Source of the DNA: Azophilus sp964348115
GTDB taxonomy: Bacteria > Pseudomonadota > Gammaproteobacteria > Pseudomonadales > Azotimanducaceae
Length of the DNA: 11,866 bases
Assembly (NCBI GenBank): GCA_964348115.1
Contig: CAYGBY010000118.1
Span: 1-11,866 of the forward strand
Direction of reading: 5' to 3'
The notes beneath the pieces were generated by a model. It saw only the letters and a program-made list of their open reading frames with translations, was not told where the DNA came from and searched no databases. The translations under genes were made by a program, and so were the position numbers. This document shows positions 7,931-11,866 of this stretch, piece after piece (position 1 is the stretch's first letter; every line of letters starts with the position of its first letter).

Positions 7931-9253
7931 TAGGCCTGGTCCCGGCCGCATCCTGCTGCCGTCGCTGAAGCGGGAGAGGCGGAAGCGGCGCAGGTCATGC
8001 ACCGGCTGGCGGCCGAGCGCCATTTCCGCCATCAGCTTCCCGGCCCCCAAGCCAATGCCGAAGCCGTGGCCGCTGAAGCCGGTGGCGATGAACAGCCCCG
8101 GATAGCGGGCGGCTTCATCCATGACCGGCACCAAGTCCGGGGTGAAGTCGATCATGCCGGCCCAGGTCTCCGCGAAGGGGATTTCAGCAAGCGCCGGCAG
8201 ACGCTTGGCCAGCCGCTCGCGAATCTCCGCCAACACATCCTGTGGGGGCAGCGGGTTCAACACCCTGGTGCGCTCGAAGGGACTGATCTGGTCATCCCGC
8301 CAGCGCCGCGGGGCCAAGCGCCGCAACAGGCCGCGCAAGCGCAGCTTGACCAAGCGCCGGCTGGAGGCCAAAGCGGGCAGAAACCGGAGCAGGTGGCGCA
8401 GGGAGTCGAGGCCCACCAAGTGTTCGTTCAGGTTGGATGAAGCCACCGTGTAGCCGCCGTCCTGGCGGCGGCGGAAGGCTAGATCCGGAGCGGCTGCGTT
8501 GCCGGTGAACACCTCCGGCGCCTTGGCGGTGCGCACCGCCGTTGCCCGCAGGCATAGCTGCGGCAGCTTGATGCCCAGATGGCGCAGCAGCAGGCTGCTC
8601 CAGGCCCCAGCGGCGCAGATGACGATGTGGGTGCGCACCAGCCCATGCTCCGTGATGATGCCGGCCAGCGCGCCGGCCACCAGATCCAGCCCGCGCACGG
8701 CGCAGTTCTCCCGAATCAGCGCACCCTTGCGCCTTGCGGCGCGGGCTAGGGCCGGCACCGCCTTGGCCGGTTCGGCGCAGGCGTCGCTGGGCGTGTACAG
8801 GGCGCCTGCGTACTGGCCGGGCGGGCCGGCGATGAGCGCATCCGCTTGGGCTGCGGTCAGCAAGCGCGTGTCCAGTTGGTGGGCCTTCGCCACCTCCAGC
8901 CATTGGGCGTGGCGGGCCAGCTGCTCCTCGGTTTCCGCCAGGTAGGCGACGCCCTGGCGGGAGAAGCCTACGTCTTCGCCGATTTCTCCGGCCAAGCCGG
9001 CCCAGGCGTCTTGGCTATCGATGGCGATGGGCAGTTCGTCCGCATCCCGGCCTTGCTTGCGTATCCAGCCCCAGTTGCGGCTGGACTGCTCCCCCGCCAC
9101 TCGCCCCTTCTCGCACAGCAGTACGCTGATGCCCTGCTTGGTCAAGTACCAAGCGGTGGCCAAGCCGATGACGCCGCCGCCGATGATGGCCACGTCCACC
9201 GCTTCGGGCAGCCTGTCCTGAAAGGCGATGGGTGTTTGTTCGCTGATGATCAA
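7928..9253 (-). CDS. FAD-dependent oxidoreductase, D-amino-acid oxidase (DAO) family
   Basis: This 441-aa flavoprotein of the DAO/DadA/glycine oxidase superfamily oxidises an amine or amino acid substrate. The N-terminal dinucleotide fold VDVAIIGGGVIGLATAWYL contains GGGVIG at 25-30, followed by EKGRVAGEQSSRNWGWIRKQ (48-67), a conserved stretch of this group. Near the C-terminus GLFIATGFSGHGFGIGLGAG is the second FAD contact typical of the family. The substrate is not determined; sarcosine/dimethylglycine, D-amino acids and gamma-glutamylputrescine are all possible. The apparent start is TTG with no clear ribosome site, and no ATG lies close by in frame. The gene starts 39 bp from the divergent GMC gene and converges on the P450. 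The stop codon lies inside the repeat copy C. Confidence 0.88.
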   Translation of the reverse strand: MIISEQTPIAFQDRLPEAVDVAIIGGGVIGLATAWYLTKQGISVLLCEKGRVAGEQSSRNWGWIRKQGRDADELPIAIDSQDAWAGLAGEIGEDVGFSRQGVAYLAETEEQLARHAQWLEVAKAHQLDTRLLTAAQADALIAGPPGQYAGALYTPSDACAEPAKAVPALARAARRKGALIRENCAVRGLDLVAGALAGIITEHGLVRTHIVICAAGAWSSLLLRHLGIKLPQLCLRATAVRTAKAPEVFTGNAAAPDLAFRRRQDGGYTVASSNLNEHLVGLDSLRHLLRFLPALASSRRLVKLRLRGLLRRLAPRRWRDDQISPFERTRVLNPLPPQDVLAEIRERLAKRLPALAEIPFAETWAGMIDFTPDLVPVMDEAARYPGLFIATGFSGHGFGIGLGAGKLMAEMALGRQPVHDLRRFRLSRFSDGSRMRPGPGL

Positions 9254-9292
9254 TTTGCATTTGCCCCGCGATCTATCTACAAACAGCCGTCC
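9254..9292. promoter_or_regulatory. 39-bp divergent gap
   Basis: The DAO-family and GMC genes start only 39 bp apart on opposite strands. The gap is richer in A and T than its surroundings. It is too short for two separate full promoters, so each promoter probably overlaps the opposite gene or one gene starts further downstream. No clear ribosome site is seen for either start. Confidence 0.4.
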
Positions 9293-10891
9293 ATGGACAG
9301 GGACTACGACTACGTCATTATCGGCGCAGGCACCGCCGGCTGCGTTCTGGCCAATCGCCTGTCAACCCCCCGTGGGTTGAGCGTATTACTCCTGGAGGCC
9401 GGCGGCAAGGATAACTACTTCTGGATCGACATTCCGGTGGGCTATCTGTACACCATCGGCAACCCGCGCACGGACTGGTGCTATGAGACGGAGCCGGAGC
9501 CGGGCCTCGGCGGACGCCGCATCAGCTATGCCCGCGGCCGGGTGCTGGGGGGGTGCTCCTCCATAAACGCCATGATCTACATGCGCGGCCAACGCAGCGA
9601 CTACGATCACTGGGCGCAGTTGGGCAACCGCGGCTGGTCTTGGGATGAGGTGCTGCCGGTGTTCAAGCGCTCGGAGGATTACCAACACGGCGCGGACGCC
9701 TTTCATGGCGCCGGCGGGGAGCTGCGCGTGGAGGAGCGGCGCGTCAGCTGGGAAATTCTGGATGCTTGGCGGGCCGCCGCGGCTGAATGCGGCATTCCCA
9801 GCATCGCCGAATTCAACCGAGGGGATAACTTTGGCGCCGCCTACTTCCAGATGAATCAGCGCCGTGGCCGCCGCTGGAGTGCTGTGCGGGCCTTTCTGGA
9901 CCCGGCGCGCCGGCGGCCAAATCTCACTGTGATGACCGATGCGTTGGTGGAGGGCCTGTCGCTGCGCGGGCGCCGTGCCGAAGGTGTGCAGGTGCGCCTC
10001 AGGGGGGAGCGCCTGACTTTCAGGGCGCGGCGGGAGGTGGTGCTGGCGGCGGGGGCGATCGGCTCCCCGCAGATTTTGCAGCTCTCCGGCATTGGGCCGG
10101 GCGGCCTGCTGCGCCAGCACGGCGTGCCGGTGGCGCATGACCTGCCCGGCGTGGGCGAGAACCTGCAGGACCATCTGCAGATCCGCACCATCTACAAGGT
10201 GCATCACACCCGTACGCTGAACTCCCGCGCCCGCTCTTGGGTGGGCAAGGCCGGCATGGCGCTGGAGTACGCCTTGCGTCGTACGGGGCCTTTGACCATG
10301 CCGCCATCGCAGTTGGGCGCCTTCGCCAAGTCCGGTCCGGAGCAGCCTTGGGCAAACATCGAATGGCATGTGCAGCCCCTGTCCTTGGACCAATTCGGCG
10401 CCCCCCTGCACCCCTTTGACGCCATCACCCCATCGGTGTGCAACCTGCGTCCGTCCAGCCGCGGGCATGTTCGCATCAAGAGCGCTGCCCCGGACGCCGC
10501 CCCGGCCATTGCTCCGAACTACCTGGCCACGCAGGCGGATCGCCAAGTGGCGGTGGCGGGCCTGCGCTTCACCCGCCGCATTATGGCCGCGCCGGCCTTG
10601 GCGCGTTTTCAGCCGAGGGAGTGGAAGCCGGGCCTGCAAGCGCAGACCGATGCCGAACTGCGTGAAGCCGCGGCGGCCTTGGGCACAACCATTTTTCACC
10701 CGGTGGGCACCTGCAGGATGGGCCGCGATGACATGGCGGTGGTGGACGACCGTCTGCGCGTGCGCGGGCTGCGCAACCTGCGCGTCATAGACGCCTCCAT
10801 CATGCCGCGCATCACGTCCGGCAACACCAACGCCCCCACGGTGATGATCGCGGAGAAGGGCGCGGCGTTCATCCTGAACGGCGAAGATTGA
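9293..10891 (+). CDS. GMC family flavoprotein alcohol/choline dehydrogenase
   Basis: This 532-aa FAD enzyme belongs to the glucose-methanol-choline family, which includes choline dehydrogenase BetA and the alkanol dehydrogenase AlkJ. It oxidises an alcohol to an aldehyde, usually passing electrons to the membrane quinone pool. The FAD fold is VIIGAGTAGCVLANRL (8-23) with a following LLLEAGG. GMC signature 1 is GGCSSINAMIYMRG (86-99); signature 2 is GAIGSPQILQLSGIG (about 253-267). The active-site pair is H469 in HPVGTCRMG and N513 in SGNTNAPT. The length is typical. The ATG at 9293 starts directly at the FAD fold; the frame is open far upstream, but that part overlaps the DAO-family gene antisense. 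The choline-versus-alkanol question is open: carnitine dehydrogenase nearby would suit choline, CYP153 would suit alkanol. Confidence 0.92.
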   Translation: MDRDYDYVIIGAGTAGCVLANRLSTPRGLSVLLLEAGGKDNYFWIDIPVGYLYTIGNPRTDWCYETEPEPGLGGRRISYARGRVLGGCSSINAMIYMRGQRSDYDHWAQLGNRGWSWDEVLPVFKRSEDYQHGADAFHGAGGELRVEERRVSWEILDAWRAAAAECGIPSIAEFNRGDNFGAAYFQMNQRRGRRWSAVRAFLDPARRRPNLTVMTDALVEGLSLRGRRAEGVQVRLRGERLTFRARREVVLAAGAIGSPQILQLSGIGPGGLLRQHGVPVAHDLPGVGENLQDHLQIRTIYKVHHTRTLNSRARSWVGKAGMALEYALRRTGPLTMPPSQLGAFAKSGPEQPWANIEWHVQPLSLDQFGAPLHPFDAITPSVCNLRPSSRGHVRIKSAAPDAAPAIAPNYLATQADRQVAVAGLRFTRRIMAAPALARFQPREWKPGLQAQTDAELREAAAALGTTIFHPVGTCRMGRDDMAVVDDRLRVRGLRNLRVIDASIMPRITSGNTNAPTVMIAEKGAAFILNGED

Positions 10892-11124
10892 TGCACGCTG
10901 TCGCTGCGGCCCTGGGGCGCCCGCCGCCTTCGGGAGGGGAAATCCAAGAGCCTTCGCCGCCTAGTCCACCGCCAAATTCCCAAACAACAGCCAGAGGCGC
11001 ATTGCGGCCCCCCGGCGGGCTTTGTCCACCACGGGTGTTTCGATCGTCAAATCAATAGGTTGGGATCGCCTTTAAGGCGGTCCTGTCGGCAGCGGACTTG
11101 TCGTACGGTATGCGCCGCCGCTCA
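10892..11124. other. 233-bp gap, convergent genes
   Basis: This gap lies between the convergent GMC and Csb2 genes. No gene of useful length, no repeat array and no clear intrinsic terminator was found. A hairpin lies at 11064-11082, and a weak GCCC/GGGC stem followed by TTT is near 11008-11023. A 17-codon minus-strand frame starts at 11126 within the Csb2 stop (TGATG arrangement), possibly the remnant of a coupled downstream cas gene. Confidence 0.5.
11064..11082. other. 8-bp stem hairpin near Csb2 end
   Basis: GATCGCCT pairs with AGGCGGTC (one T-G wobble) around the loop TTA. It lies about 42 bases downstream of the Csb2 stop on the minus strand. No T-run follows, so terminator function is uncertain. 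Confidence 0.45.
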
Positions 11125-11865
11125 TCACGCGTGCAACGTTGCGGCCGAGGCAACGAACAGACCAAGACCAAAGTGCGATGAATGGCCAAGGGATATCGGA
11201 CCGCGAACAGGCGTATCGAAGAAGAGTCTCACACGATAGCCCCGCCTACTGGTGTTTGTGGAATCACCTCGACTACGCCGAGGTCGATGCACCCGCACCC
11301 ACTCTCCGGCTTGATTGTCCACGGTGACCACCAAACCCGTCGTGCCGTATCCCTGCCGAGTCAATTCGAGGCGAAGTTGCTCCTCGGGTGATTCCCCCGC
11401 ATTTACGCGGCCTCGCCGGTTGTATGCGTAGCGTGGTGGGACGTAGGGCGTAACCGTCTCCCAATCGCTATAGGTTTGCTCTCCGAAGCCGGTCGGAGGC
11501 GAAACTTGGTTGTCCAAGGGCACAAGCCTTAGGGTCCATGGATCCCTTGCGCCGACCTTGGCGAAGGAGAGCTGAAGTTCATGTTCGGCCGCGTTCAGAA
11601 TGGCGCGGTGTTCGTCGTTCGTGAACGGCTGGTCACGCCAGACTAGCAATCGCGCCGCCTTGCCTGTCTTATGGTCGAAAAGAATCCCGAATCGGACATG
11701 TGGATGTCGCGGATCCCGCAGGGGTGATCCGTCGGCCTCTTTGCCGGTGAGGAGACGCGCCGCCTCCCGCTGCGCTGCGTCCGCCTGTTGCCAGCTTCCT
11801 GCGAGAAACGCCCGGATCACCCGGCCCCGGAAGCGTTGGGTGAGAACGACAACGGATTGTCGCGG
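11125..11865 (-). CDS. csb2: Type I-G (I-U) CRISPR-associated protein Csb2, C-terminal part
   Basis: The frame is open to the right edge of the window, so the N-terminus is missing; 246 residues are visible. The GTG at 11820 is not taken as the start because clear coding sequence (SVVVLTQRFRGR) continues upstream of it. Csb2 is the Cas5-Cas6 fusion of subtype I-G, which processes crRNA and caps the effector complex. Support comes from several family-like segments in order: LLTGKEADGSPLRDPRHPHV, then LLVWRDQPF, then SDWETVTPYVPPRYAYNRRG. Near the end, RLFFDTPVRGPISLGHSSHF plus GLGLF resembles the RAMP glycine-rich loop. The catalytic histidine of the Cas6-like part cannot be assigned. Family Csb2 proteins are commonly longer than what is seen here, consistent with truncation by the window edge. 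No CRISPR array lies in the 233 bp downstream. Identification is from remembered family patterns. Confidence 0.8.
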   Translation of the reverse strand, partial: PRQSVVVLTQRFRGRVIRAFLAGSWQQADAAQREAARLLTGKEADGSPLRDPRHPHVRFGILFDHKTGKAARLLVWRDQPFTNDEHRAILNAAEHELQLSFAKVGARDPWTLRLVPLDNQVSPPTGFGEQTYSDWETVTPYVPPRYAYNRRGRVNAGESPEEQLRLELTRQGYGTTGLVVTVDNQAGEWVRVHRPRRSRGDSTNTSRRGYRVRLFFDTPVRGPISLGHSSHFGLGLFVASAATLHA

Positions 11866-11866
11866 C

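Noticed and set aside
8846..9292. 149-codon upstream extension of the GMC frame
   Set aside because: It is antisense to the well-supported DAO-family gene; the FAD fold starts directly after the ATG at 9293.
9386..10699. 437-codon open frame opposite the GMC gene
   Set aside because: It is a high-GC antisense shadow with no recognisable domain, while the plus strand encodes a complete GMC enzyme.
10892..11124. CRISPR array next to Csb2
   Set aside because: Only single-copy sequence and one hairpin are present; no repeat of 28-37 bases recurs.
11125..11820. GTG at 11820 as the true start of Csb2
   Set aside because: The frame continues open to the window edge with coding-like residues, so the gene is better treated as truncated on the right.

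Overview
The window is visibly GC-rich bacterial chromosomal DNA with long, well-separated metabolic genes and unusually wide, repeat-bearing intergenic gaps. The gene content (carnitine dehydrogenase, LysE exporter, acetoacetyl-CoA synthetase, CYP153-type P450, GMC alcohol dehydrogenase) suggests a heterotrophic proteobacterium, possibly a marine or host-associated gammaproteobacterium. No rRNA, tRNA or other phylogenetic marker is present, so this placement is inference.

Layout. Positions 1-418 hold no convincing gene, only a copy of a 43-bp hairpin repeat and degenerate direct repeats. A carnitine/3-hydroxyacyl-CoA dehydrogenase (419-1450, +) converges on a LysE-family exporter (1518-2132, -), with a second copy of the 43-bp repeat between them. 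A 507-bp gap (2133-2639) with hairpins and direct repeats follows. Next is a minus-strand series, read right to left: SDR (6136-5366), acetoacetyl-CoA synthetase (5369-3345, overlapping the SDR by ATGA) and a membrane metalloprotease-like protein with HEWGH (3269-2640). A 520-bp repeat-bearing divergent gap separates the SDR from a CYP153-type alkane hydroxylase (6657-7892, +). The P450 converges, across a third partial repeat copy, on a D-amino-acid-oxidase-family flavoprotein (9253-7928, -). That gene is tightly divergent (39 bp) from a GMC flavoprotein dehydrogenase (9293-10891, +). After a 233-bp gap, the right edge carries the C-terminal part of a Csb2-type (Cas5-Cas6) protein of a type I-G (formerly I-U) CRISPR-Cas system, on the minus strand and cut by the window end.

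How the genes may work together (inference). L-carnitine oxidation gives 3-dehydrocarnitine. In the known bacterial pathway a beta-keto acid cleavage enzyme splits this to betainyl-CoA and acetoacetate, and an acetoacetyl-CoA synthetase can recover the acetoacetate. The P450 and GMC enzyme could give successive terminal oxidation of alkanes or fatty chains to alcohol and aldehyde. The DAO-family enzyme could act on an amino acid or methylated glycine. The cleavage enzyme, thioesterase, ferredoxin and ferredoxin reductase are not in the window.

The least explained material is non-coding: a hairpin repeat found at two convergent gene junctions and the left edge, and direct repeats in three separate gaps whose copies lie exactly 73 bp apart. 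The clearest defence-related lead is the CRISPR protein at the right edge, whose operon lies outside the window.
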